20,176 bases of DNA, from NCBI GenBank assembly GCA_003427395.1, contig BFEA01000489.1, positions 1,057,184 to 1,077,359 of the forward strand, given 5' to 3'. Positions within the stretch are counted from its first letter, which is position 1. Each line of letters starts with the position of its first letter. The notes below the pieces were generated by a model. That model ran no database searches and was not told where the DNA came from. It saw only the letters and a list, made by a program, of their open reading frames with translations. The DNA comes from Chara braunii. Its lineage: Eukaryota > Streptophyta > Charophyceae > Charales > Characeae. Made by a program: the position numbers and the translations under genes. Shown here piece after piece: positions 1 through 8,168 of this stretch.

Positions 1-21
1 CGGCCGGGGCGGGGGGGGGGT
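1..21. repeat. G-rich run
   Basis: CGGCCGGGGC is followed by an uninterrupted run of ten G. This is low-complexity sequence at the window edge and could form a G-quadruplex. No gene is attached to it. Confidence 0.7.
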
Positions 22-32
22 GGTAAATAGCC

Positions 33-67
33 AGCACGACACCTCTTTAACAGGAGTGTGTCGTGCT
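33..67. repeat. Perfect 10-bp inverted repeat (hairpin)
   Basis: AGCACGACAC at 33-42 pairs exactly with GTGTCGTGCT at 58-67 around a 15-nt loop. Its role is unknown. It lies just upstream of the tRNA-like segment. Confidence 0.7.
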
Positions 68-84
68 ACAGCACCATGTACACT

Positions 85-160
85 CTATGGCGAGTGTGTT
101 AGCAGGGTGCTTACGCACGTGCATGGCCCAGCAACCACCTGGGTTCAAACCCCAGTAGCA
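85..160 (+). repeat. Possible tRNA-derived SINE head
   Basis: A possible pol III A box, TGGCGAGTGTG (88-98), resembles the TGGCNNAGTGG consensus and the D-arm of Ser/Leu-type tRNAs. A B box, GGTTCAAACC (142-151), lies 54 nt downstream. The B box sits in a perfect T-arm: CTGGG, a TTCAAAC loop, then CCCAG. No convincing anticodon stem or acceptor stem is seen, so this is not called an intact tRNA. A tRNA-derived SINE head or a decayed tRNA pseudogene is the best reading. Confidence 0.4.
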
Positions 161-169
161 GCAGTTGCA

Positions 170-221
170 TCCCGGATCTTGATAATATAAATCCGGGAGC
201 GGGGCGGGGCGGGGCGGAGCA
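170..221. repeat. Hairpin followed by a GGGGC tandem run
   Basis: TCCCGGAT (170-177) and ATCCGGGA (191-198) form a perfect 8-bp stem. About four GGGGC units follow at 199-218. The run carries GC-box-like GGGCGG motifs and is quadruplex-prone. No coding sequence follows that would make it a clear promoter. Confidence 0.5.
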
Positions 222-984
222 GCAGCGTGGGCGCGTGGCGCGCGTGCGGCGGCCTTGGCCTTTTGCTGCTTTCCCGCCTGTGCGGGCTGCTGCCCAGCTG
301 TACGGGGTGGTGGGAGGGAGCGGGGACCTTTCCCGCTCCAATACCAATGTAGCGGACCCACCAGGTGTGGTGCTCCGCTAGTGACAGAGATGGAGATGGA
401 GGAAGAAGGGGGAGCAAGATGACGCACAGCGCAGCTCCCACGCAGGACTCCAACGCACGTACTCCAAAAATGTGCAAGTGAAGAATGAGATCTGAAAACA
501 GACAATGGCTGGTGTATACCCCAGCGGACTGACGGGACTGGACTGGACTGGCTGGTACCGACAGAGATACCGGCCTGGACTGGCGTACCCCGAATACAAC
601 ACAGGCCTGTGAGAACAGGCCAAGGGGCTGGTCTCACAGGCTAACCCGAGGTCCGCTACAAGGAGGGAGGATTCAGAGAGGTCAGCGGCGCAGATGAACG
701 ACGTCGTCTCGACCGTGAGGAGAAAGCATAGCATGAATTGGCAGCAACAAACTAGCGAGAGGGGCATAAGGCCTTATAACGCAGATCGCTCACAGCTCCT
801 GAGCCTCTGCTCCCGCAGAACAGCATCTCAACAAGTCCACCACTTGTACTAAACCTACACCTCCATGACAGAAAAACCTACAAAAACCGTCGCAGACCGG
901 AAAACAACGACACAGGAAAATGACGACAGTGCCAATTTCACGGGGAAGCACCGAAGGCTGAGCGATTGCAACATCGAGCGGAGA
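222..984. other. Unassigned intergenic sequence with one strong hairpin
   Basis: No gene is recognised. A GACTG-rich stretch lies near 528-553. GCCTGTGAGA (605-614) and TCTCACAGGC (632-641) form a perfect 10-bp stem with a 17-nt loop. Minus-strand open frames across this segment have no recognisable domain and are composition-driven. Confidence 0.5.
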
Positions 985-1135
985 GAACAAGAAGAAGAGG
1001 GCGACAATGTCGAAGCAAAAAGGACCGCGCAGACGCCAAGCGTACGGTCGTGACGGTAGACTTGCCAAAACGACACAGCAAGAAGGCTCAACGAACAAGA
1101 AAAACAGGGCGACAAAGTAGAAGCACAAAGGACTG
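985..1135. repeat. Diverged tandem duplication, ~108-bp period
   Basis: The segments starting at 985 and 1093 both begin GAACAAGAA and run through GGGCGACAA, then GAAGCA and AAAGGAC, with scattered mismatches over about 43 nt. Weaker similarity extends on both sides. It explains the repeated peptides in the overlapping minus-strand frame, so that frame is not taken as a gene. Confidence 0.5.
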
Positions 1136-1289
1136 TTTCAGGCCTGCCAAATGGGATCCCAACTGCTCCCATCATAAGTTAAGGGTCACAGAAAAACAGG
1201 GCAAGATGATGATCGTGAAGGCAGTTTCAGTTACCAGAGCTGCCGAGTCTCATATATGTACAAGGGGTGACGGGGTAATTGCAGAAATA

Positions 1290-1340
1290 GCACGTTTTGG
1301 ATTTTATTTTTATTTTTTATTTTTTATATTTTTTTTGGGT
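1290..1340. repeat. T/AT-rich low-complexity tract
   Basis: TTTTTATTTTT-type low-complexity sequence. It could be the poly(A) remnant of a minus-strand retroposon, but no matching target duplication was found. Confidence 0.5.
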
Positions 1341-1502
1341 TTTGGAAGTCTTGCAGCAGATTCTGAGCAGAAAGAAATGTTGTGCAAGCAAAGTGGGACT
1401 CTCTGGTCTCTGGCCGCAAACATTTTTGCTGCGAAACTACCAGGACCTCTAAAGCTGCAACAAAGGTTATACTTTTGCGACCAAAAGGGGGGGGGGGGAA
1501 TC

Positions 1503-1708
1503 TTTTTGCTGTCAAGCGCCGAAACCGCACGGAGGGCAGCGGAATCTGCATCTATTCTTGCGGAGGGCCTGAGGAATCTTGCAAAGGGTAAGAATATNCT
1601 TGCGGAGGGCCTGAGGAATCTTGCAAAGGGTAAGAATATTCGCATGCGGGCAATATTTTTGCTGTCAAGCGCCGAAACCGCACGGAGGGCAGCAGAATCT
1701 GCGTCTAT
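1503..1708. repeat. Duplicated 53-bp block plus exact 41-bp duplication across an N
   Basis: 1503-1555 and 1656-1708 are near-identical (two mismatches), starting TTTTTGCTGTCAAGCGCCGA. Between them, 1557-1597 is repeated exactly at 1599-1639, separated only by the ambiguous base at 1598. The 53-bp duplication, with its mismatches, is probably real. The exact 41-bp one may be an assembly join. Confidence 0.8.
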
Positions 1709-1894
1709 ATGCGGGAACGGGAGGAGGAAGGGACTCCGCCACTACGGACAAACCCGTTACACAGGGGCATTCTGCTGTGCACGACACCAAAAATGATACA
1801 GGCTCTGTATGACTGTCCCGCTGGCGACCGAACATAGCAATTTTGGACTGTTGTAGGCACGAAGTTGCGTTTTTTGGCCACCTGTGGAGGTTTT

Positions 1895-1920
1895 TCTTTT
1901 TTTTTTTCTTTTTTTTTTGT
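1895..1920. repeat. Poly(T)-rich tract
   Basis: T-rich homopolymer interrupted by single C and G bases. No flanking duplication was found. Confidence 0.6.
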
Positions 1921-1943
1921 TTTTACCAAAATCAAATGCCATT

Positions 1944-1971
1944 TTGCGAGGACCTCTAGAGGTCCTCGCAA
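1944..1971. repeat. Perfect 28-bp palindrome
   Basis: The half-site TTGCGAGGACCTCT is followed immediately by its reverse complement AGAGGTCCTCGCAA, with no spacer, so the centre is CTAGAG-like. The symmetry ends exactly at 1943/1972. It lies 26 bp outside the inverted-repeat element. Confidence 0.9.
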
Positions 1972-2020
1972 TTTGCTGAACCCGGCGGCCCACCAGGGGG
2001 ATAATCGGTAGAAGGCGCCC

Positions 2021-2036
2021 ACGCCAAAACCTTTTC
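2021..2036. repeat. 16-bp target-site duplication, left copy
   Basis: ACGCCAAAACCTTTTC here is identical to 3587-3602. The two copies bracket the LINE insertion exactly, and each continues into one half of the interrupted inverted-repeat arm. Confidence 0.9.
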
Positions 2037-3586
2037 TTTTTTTTTCTTTTTCTTTTTTTTTTTTTTTTTTTTTTTTTTTTGGGGGGGGAGAAAACAGTCT
2101 CCACATTATATTGCAAAACGAACACAGGGGGCCCGGGAATTACCCCACATAACAACCCGGATATAACAGGAACATGCTCGGGCCCTTACCCAGCTGTAGG
2201 CTTGCGAGATCTAGGCCCTGTGCCTGAACAAAGTGGCTCTCCCAAAAATGAAAAAAAGAGGAATAAAGGATGGGACCAACATCCCAGCCAAACCTTGACT
2301 TCTAGAGAGGTTTTGGATCTTAACGTGCTAAAGCTGAAGTTCCTGCCTATTCATGGTGGGGAGCTAAATCGCTCCCCGTGGCCCGTGGGGGAGAGCAGCC
2401 AGGGTGCTACACTGACCCTACCTAACGGGTTCAGTTTGGCTAATCTGGACTCTCTCCCCCACGTGTCACAAAACCATTTCCTGCAGTTTTCTCTCTTACC
2501 GTTCAATGTTTTACGGCACCAGTCACCTTGGATCGTCGTTCTGATATCTAAGGCTATCCTGTTTTTAATAGCCAAATCAGACATAAATTGCCTTTTAAAC
2601 AACTGGTTATTTCTGTCATCCCAGATCACTTTCATAATAATCGCTCTTACTGCCTGGGCAACGTATAGCCAGTTGCTTTCCTGTTCATCCGACGCCCTAT
2701 GAATACCAGACACAATCCATTCATCCGACCACTCAAATTCACCCTTTGTAATACGGTTCCAGTGGTAAATCCACCAGTCCCATATCCGCCTGGATGCCGG
2801 ACATGTCAACCATAGATGTCTATTCGTTTCCCAAAACCATCCACATCGTGTACAACTGGCCGGGATGTCCATCCCTTTGTTGACCAAGTTAACTGCTGTT
2901 GCTGTTGCCAGAAATAATTGAAGCCACAGCATGCTGGCCAATCTTTGAGATGGCAATGCTTTACATTGTCTGAACATTGAATGCAGATCTTCTTTTTGAC
3001 ACGCTCTTCAAGTCTTGTTTTTTTCTGCGGCTTTCAATTACTGTTGTAGGCCTTTTTTCCCTTTCGCTCTCTGTATTTCTGTTCCCTTTTTCGAATTATA
3101 CAGGTCCAGAGGTATCACTCTTGCCTCTTTCTCACTCCACCAACCAATTCCCCTTACATCCACTGACGCCGCACGAAGGGGGGTTAACCCTGTAGGAAGG
3201 TTCACCTTGTGTATCAGTGTACCACCAGCCGGCGCCTTCTGTATCTTCACCCTCGTCACTATCTCCTCTACGTCCTTCAGCTGAAGAACTCTCACTGTTC
3301 CCCCTCTTTCCAGTTCCTTACTAAACCCAAAGTCTGGTGGCTTGTTCCATTCTGTCGCTACAAACCCCTCTTCCCCCAAATCATGCGTGATCTGGAGGAT
3401 TCCATCAGTAACCCCCTTGCTGCTGCACCAGAGCCCTGAACTTGGAATCTCCATACCCTTTTGTAACAGTTGGAGCCAAGAGTGAGGAATCGCATGGTGG
3501 ATATCTGTAAGTCTTTCTGGGATTTTTCTGAGTCTTCCCAGTTTTTCCTTTACCTCTTCCACAGATTTCCACCTCAGATTTATGGG
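2037..3586 (-). mobile_element. 5'-truncated LINE retrotransposon with long poly(A) tail
   Basis: A minus-strand non-LTR retrotransposon of about 1,550 bp. Its poly(A) tail reads as the T tract at 2037-2080, followed by a G run at 2081-2088. The 3' untranslated part is about 2089-2350 and the ORF2 tail is 2351-3586. The reverse transcriptase core and endonuclease are absent, so the copy is 5'-truncated, as is usual after target-primed reverse transcription. A 16-bp target duplication (2021-2036 and 3587-3602) flanks it, and it sits inside a TIR element. The copy is too short and too broken to be autonomous. Confidence 0.88.
2351..3586 (-). pseudogene. LINE ORF2 C-terminal remnant (post-RT region and zf-RVT zinc finger)
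   Basis: About 410 codons stay in one minus-strand frame, broken by a TAA (3038-3040) and a TGA about 30 nt further on. The upstream half holds the post-polymerase linker with an IPHSWLQLL motif. The downstream half holds the zinc-knuckle typical of LINE ORF2 C termini: CTRC, then WETNRHLWLTC, giving C-x2-C-x8-H-x4-C followed by a Trp-rich IWDWW. No catalytic polymerase motif (F/YxDD) is present because the 5' part is missing. The plus-strand LINE at 9.7-11.3 kb has the same domain order but is clearly diverged. This is a dead copy. Confidence 0.85.
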
Positions 3587-3602
3587 ACGCCAAAACCTTT
3601 TC
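3587..3602. repeat. 16-bp target-site duplication, right copy
   Basis: Identical to 2021-2036. The following base resumes the interrupted left inverted-repeat arm of the host element with GGTTTTGGCCGCCC. Confidence 0.9.
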
Positions 3603-3647
3603 GGTTTTGGCCGCCCAAAGTTTAGCCGTTTGGTACTACCGGTCCAA

Positions 3648-3908
3648 TGACTTGCATCTGGGGTACTACCGGCCCACACGTGGCTCCAAGGGTCCTACAG
3701 GATCATGAATCTGGCGCGCCAGATTCATTTTCATGTAAAAGAGGGGGTGGTACGCTGAAGTATCGAATGAGGCCCACTTACGCTATTTTGAAAAAGAAGG
3801 GCCCTACGGGTTCATGAATCTGGCGCAGAAACAGAGCCAAATTCTTGAACCGGTAAAAACAGGCCCAGGGAGATTTGGCCACGCCGCCTTCACCCAGGCG
3901 AAAGTTGT
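3648..3908. repeat. Interior of the TIR element: palindrome and direct repeats
   Basis: A second GGTACTACCGGCCCA lies at 3662-3676, echoing the arm end. A perfect 24-bp palindrome occupies 3705-3728 (half-site ATGAATCTGGCG). A direct repeat of about 30 nt containing TCATGAATCTGGCGC occurs at 3688-3717 and 3797-3826. No coding sequence is seen. Confidence 0.75.
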
Positions 3909-4020
3909 TTGGGCCGGTAGTACCAAACGGCCAAACTTTGGGCGGCCAAAACCGAAAAGGTTTTGGCGTGGGCTCTTTCTACCAATTATCCCCCCACCAG
4001 GCCCACCAGGGCGCTCGGAA

Positions 4021-4539
4021 ACTGTGGCTGAGTGTTGTTTGTGAGGAATTTCTGGCCTCCTGATTCTTCGCCCCCCCCCAAAAAAAAAAGAATGTGGGAC
4101 TGCAAAACGTCATCAGATTTGGCGACTTCGAGAATTTGACCCCTAGTTTGATTATGATTATCACTATTTGTAATATCCTTCATGATGACAGTGATGATGA
4201 TTCTCATCATTAACTTATTACTATTGCTGCTGCAGTTACTGAACTCACTGTTCGCATTATTATCAGATATCAGATGTTTTGCGGCTATCTCAGCATCTGA
4301 TTGAATTTAGTGTGAGGTGAAATTGAGAGAAGAGTATAGCTTTATAAAAAAATAAAAATAAAAAAATTTATACATCCTCAAGGTAACCCCACGGTCCAGC
4401 GATTGCACGTCGTGGAACAAAGGGATCAACTTGACTAGAGCATCCAACGGCCTGTACTGCTCTCAGCCCATCGCATGTCAGGTCTTGGCATCTTCGCATG
4501 CCTCTAAGTAAGTACCTCCCCATTACCGTATTCCTCAGA
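4021..4539. other. Unassigned AT-rich intergenic sequence
   Basis: No gene or known repeat is recognised. There is a short A run at 4081-4089 and an AT-rich tract at 4345-4368. ATGATGA...TCATCAT forms a small hairpin near 4195-4211. Confidence 0.5.
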
Positions 4540-4899
<360 letters not shown>

Positions 4900-5251
4900 A
4901 AAGCCTTAAACAATGGTTGGTTTGGAATTTTCAATACTCAGACAGGAAGGTGTAGAGTAGGAGATTGAAGGAGGGTAGAAGGAGATTGAAGGAGTACCGA
5001 AGGATGGACATTCAACGGTACAGTAGTCTAGGCTGAATGACAAAGCGTGAGAAAAAGATTGAGATAGTCTTTAAGCAATTTGGTCCTCAGTTCTGCTGGG
5101 GCCGTAATCGAAACTGGCTGATGCTGCCAGGATAACTCCGGGTAGAATTGTGAGGTCACCGGCCTCTTTTCACCTGTTGTTAATATAATTCGGCATGGCT
5201 TTTCATATTAAAAAAAAAAAAAAAAAGGAAAAAAAAAAAAGCCTTAAACAA
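4900..5251 (+). mobile_element. Poly(A)-tailed retroposon with 14-bp target-site duplication
   Basis: AAAGCCTTAAACAA occurs at 4900-4913 and, perfectly, at 5238-5251. Between them lie about 324 bp ending in two A runs split by GG (about 5210-5237), so the insert is in plus orientation. This is the signature of LINE-mediated target-primed insertion. No A/B box pair and no long open frame were found. It may be a SINE of unknown RNA origin, a truncated LINE 3' end, or a retroposed piece of an mRNA 3' UTR. GGAGATTGAAGGAG is duplicated inside it near 4960-5000. Confidence 0.82.
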
Positions 5252-5882
5252 AACCAGCGTCCGGAAATCGTTTTGGTCCTTCGGGACATCCGCTAAAATT
5301 GGAACGATTCAGAGAAGGGTAAATTAGTAAATGGCCTCTGCGCAAGGATGACACGCATAAATCGAGAAATCGTTTTGTACGACAATTTATAACGAATATT
5401 CATAACGAAAAACGTTTTTACCTTTTTAACAAATGTCGTAAAGCAGAATAAAGAAAGATCATGAAAAAAAAAGCCAAAAAAAAAAAAAAAAAAGACCATG
5501 GATATGCTTCTGGACCCGTAATCATTCATCGAAATAAACAGAATGCAAACACGTTTTCCGTGAAGTCAGGACGCGCACTGTGCTCGACGCGTGTCGACCG
5601 GCGCCTGTGCGCCGATCATTCTCAGGGGGCTATTTGCCCCCCCTCCCCCCCCAAGCCTTGAGGTTTTCCTTTTTTTTTCTTTTTTTTTTCAAAGGCTAAT
5701 TCTTTAAGCCCAACCAATTCAATTACCTGTCAAATCTGGACAGGCTTTCCATACCGTCATGTCTCACCTGCACAGTTAATTAATTGACGGTGGTAATACA
5801 TGCTCACCGATTTTCGAGGTCAAAGTACAGAATTATTCCGTTTGTCACTAAGTCACTTAGCTTTATTTCGATATTTGCCTAT
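5252..5882. other. Unassigned sequence with A/T homopolymers and small hairpins
   Basis: No gene is recognised. Poly(A) is interrupted at 5463-5493 and a T tract lies at about 5669-5690. GGCGC-CTGT-GCGCC and GGGGGC (5625-5630) with GCCCCC (5636-5641) form GC-rich stem-loops, followed by a C-rich run. No duplication brackets either homopolymer. Confidence 0.5.
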
Positions 5883-6826
5883 AACTCGAATCCGCTTTTT
5901 TTTTCCGCTGAACTCGAATCCACTTGTAGCCTAAATCCAATCCTTTTGTAGCTTAACTCGAATCCGCTTGTAGCTTGAGTCGAATCCGCTTGTAGCAAAA
6001 CTCCAATCCGCTTGTAGCTTGACTCGAATCCGATTGTAGCTTAGCTCCGTTCCGTTTGGCGATTAACTCCAGTCGTTCGGACTTCGACTACAGTCCGTTA
6101 AGCACCGTCGGTAACTCGAATAAGATTGTAGCTCAACTCGAATCCGTTTGTAGCTTAACTCCGTTCCGTTTGGCGATTAACTCCAGTCATTCGGACTTGG
6201 ACTACAGTCCGTTCAGCACCGTCTACCGACCGTTTGGAGGCTAACTCAAGTCCGTTTGGAGGGTAACTCCAGTCCGTTTGGCGCTTGACTCCACTCCGTT
6301 TGACCCTTAACTCCAGTCGTTCGGACAACGACTACAGTCCGTTTAGCACCGTCGGTGACTCGAATCCGATTGTAGCTTAACTCGAATCCGTTTGTAGCTT
6401 AACTCCGTTCCGTCTGGCGATTAACTCCAGTCATTCGGACTTGGACTACAGTTCGTTCAGCACCGTCTACCGACCGTTTGGAGGCTAACTCCAGTCCGTT
6501 TGGAGGGTAACTCCAGTTCGTTTAGAGGGTAACTCCAGTCCGTTTGGCGCTTGACTCCACTCCGTTTGTCCGTTAACTCCAGTCGTTCGGACAACGACCA
6601 CAGTCCGTTTAGCACCGTCGGTAACTCGAATCCGATTGTAGCTCAACTCGAATCCGTTTGTACCTTAACTCCGTTCCGTGTGGCGATTAACTCCAGTCAT
6701 TCGGACTTGGACTACAATCCGTTCAGCACCGTCTACCGACCGTTTGGAGCGTAACTCCAGTACGTTTACCGGACAAGTCCAGTCCGTTTGGCGCTTGACT
6801 CCACACCGTTTGTACCCTAACTCCGA
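5883..6826. repeat. Minisatellite, 22-bp unit with higher-order structure
   Basis: The basic unit is about AACTCGAATCCGCTTGTAGC plus two bases, and it diversifies into variants ending in GTTTGGCGCTT or GTTTGGAGGGT. A composite block containing AACTCCAGTCGTTCGGAC recurs at 6065, 6309 and 6575. The companion block with AACTCCAGTCATTCGGAC recurs at 6179, 6423 and 6689. Both series step by 244 and then 266 bp, a difference of exactly one 22-bp unit. Short open frames inside are repeat translations. Confidence 0.93.
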
Positions 6827-7210
6827 TAAAGACATAGCCAGCAACTAGTGTGGTGACAAGACGCTCTTATTACTAAGTAACTAATTGTCTTTTTCTAATT
6901 TCCAGACAAACACCGTAAAATTCGAGTAAAAACAGAAAGGGCATCAAGCATTGCCCACGGTAGAGAGGGCAAACACGCACCGTTCTATGAAACCAAATAC
7001 AGACTGTGGAGAAGGGAACGTGGAGGCGCTGCCAGAAAAGCACGCCAGCAAAGACAAAAGCCCTAAAAGCCGGCAAAAGGGACGTCATAGCACTTTTCAT
7101 TTTTATTAGACCAGCGCAACCGGGCAGCCAGGTCATTAAGAAGAAGCTAGATGGCAGCGTGAACACACCGCCATATCTATCTCTATGTCAACAAAGCCGG
7201 TGGGGGGGTA
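6827..7210. other. Unassigned sequence
   Basis: No gene is recognised. A pyrimidine-rich stretch ending TTTCCAG near 6905 resembles a splice acceptor, but no exon could be supported downstream. Related GCCAGCAAA/GCCGGCAAA words near 7030-7080 hint at decayed copies of the 43-bp repeat that follows. Confidence 0.4.
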
Positions 7211-7329
7211 CCGGCAAAACCACGCCGTAGGAGTGCTAGGTCGACATAGCCTGCCAGCAAAACCACGCCACAAGCGGTGCTATGCCAGCATAGTCTCCCA
7301 GCAAACGACTGCACGTAGTGCTATGTGAA
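7211..7329. repeat. ~43-bp tandem repeat, three units
   Basis: Units start at 7211, 7254 and 7298, each beginning CCGGCAAA or CCAGCAAA and running to a GTGCTA(G/T) and CATAG-type end. The third is shorter and more diverged. Confidence 0.75.
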
Positions 7330-7449
7330 TCAATCAATCCTTCCTGGGCTGCCACATGCTCAACAGCAATGCCCCACCGAACTGGCGTAGGCAGCAAAGA
7401 GGGACAGGAACCATTATTACGAATAAAAGGATGGGGACACAAATGCTCG

Positions 7450-7476
7450 AAAAAAAAAAAAAAAAAAAAAAAAAAA
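7450..7476. repeat. Poly(A) tract, 27 nt
   Basis: An uninterrupted A run that may be a retroposon tail. No target duplication was found for GACTCGAAGCTG, which follows it. Confidence 0.8.
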
Positions 7477-7781
7477 GACTCGAAGCTGATTGGCCACCCA
7501 TCAAGGAACGATTCAAGGCCAGCGAATGCGTGAAAGAGAGAAAAGACCGCTCTAGACGGCATGAGAGGATGCAGAGCGGACTGAATGTCTAATATTCTGA
7601 GAAAATACTTCGACGCAGCGGCGAATCAGAGATAAGACGTAGCAATTTCAATCGCATAAAGATGGCACCTTGAACACACTACGAGTCTTCACTTCACTTG
7701 AAGGAGATGCCATAGACGGACAAACTCAGCAACACAAAGACGATGACACGAGAGCTAATGGAGGAAGCAGATAGACTCCCC

Positions 7782-7790
<9 letters not shown>
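7477..7790. other. Unassigned sequence
   Basis: No gene or repeat is recognised between the poly(A) tract and the (GA)n microsatellite. Confidence 0.4.

Positions 7791-7855
<65 letters not shown>
7791..7855. repeat. (GA)n microsatellite
   Basis: About 32 AG units, preceded by a short CA run. It lies in the 3' flank of the fasciclin gene. The long Leu/Ser and Glu/Arg frames here are repeat artefacts. Confidence 0.95.
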
Positions 7856-7857
<2 letters not shown>

Positions 7858-8036
7858 TCCAGAGCCGAAGGCGGATGCCGACCACAACCCCGCGCGCCAG
7901 GTTCCGACCACTCCACCGCGCGGTGCCGACCACGCGCGCCACCATTGAGTCAGCTTATCTGATTGCCTCATCTGCTTCAGCTCTCGATATTCTCGACTGA
8001 TACTAAAACAACTCCATCTCTCGTTGCCTAACCTCC

Positions 8037-8160
8037 CCCACCTCCGCCTCCTCCTCCCCTCCCCTCCCCCTCATCTGGTTTACAGTCAGCCGACCTCACC
8101 GCCTTCCCCCTTCTCCGTCTTCCCCCTCCCCTTCCCCTTACTCGGTTTACCCTCAGCGGC
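8037..8160 (-). other. G-rich 3' flank of the FAS1 gene, quadruplex-prone
   Basis: On the minus strand just downstream of the FAS1 stop, 8106-8139 gives four G runs of 4-5 (GGGG-AA-GGGG-A-GGGGG, then GGGGG after 11 nt). Another G-rich run follows. If transcribed, this is a 3' UTR able to form a G-quadruplex. No canonical AATAAA was identified. Confidence 0.5.
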
Positions 8161-8168
8161 AGAACTCA

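Larger units (their letters stand above)
1997..3993. mobile_element. ~431-bp TIR element (MITE-like), split by a LINE insertion
   Basis: The left terminal inverted repeat is 1997-2036 continuing at 3603-3647. The right one is 3909-3993. The arms are each 85 nt, have about five mismatches, and begin GGGGATAAT. CCACCAG directly flanks both ends (1990-1996 and 3994-4000), which fits a 7-8 bp target-site duplication. Removing the LINE (2037-3586) and one 16-bp duplication leaves about 431 bp with no transposase, so it is non-autonomous. A 7-8 bp duplication is compatible with hAT-type elements, but the termini do not prove a superfamily. Confidence 0.8.

Noticed and set aside
85-160. Functional tRNA gene
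   Set aside because: Only the D-arm-like A box and the T-arm are convincing. No anticodon stem or acceptor pairing was found.
1705-2155. Lys-rich minus-strand frames
   Set aside because: The lysines come from the poly(T) tract that is the LINE poly(A) tail.
2079-2702. 207-residue plus-strand frame
   Set aside because: It is antisense to the LINE ORF2 remnant, which has a recognisable zinc finger on the minus strand.
3814-4063. Plus-strand frames with RPNFGRPKPKRFW
   Set aside because: They translate the right terminal inverted repeat. The same peptide appears on the other strand from the left arm.
5625-5641. Rho-independent terminator
   Set aside because: The GC stem is followed by C and not T, and the genome is eukaryotic.
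6056-6754. Short frames with AINSSRSDFDYSPLSTV-type repeats
   Set aside because: They repeat with the minisatellite period and are not independent genes.
5883-6826. CRISPR-like array
   Set aside because: Units are contiguous and degenerate with no unique spacers, and the genome is eukaryotic. It is a minisatellite.
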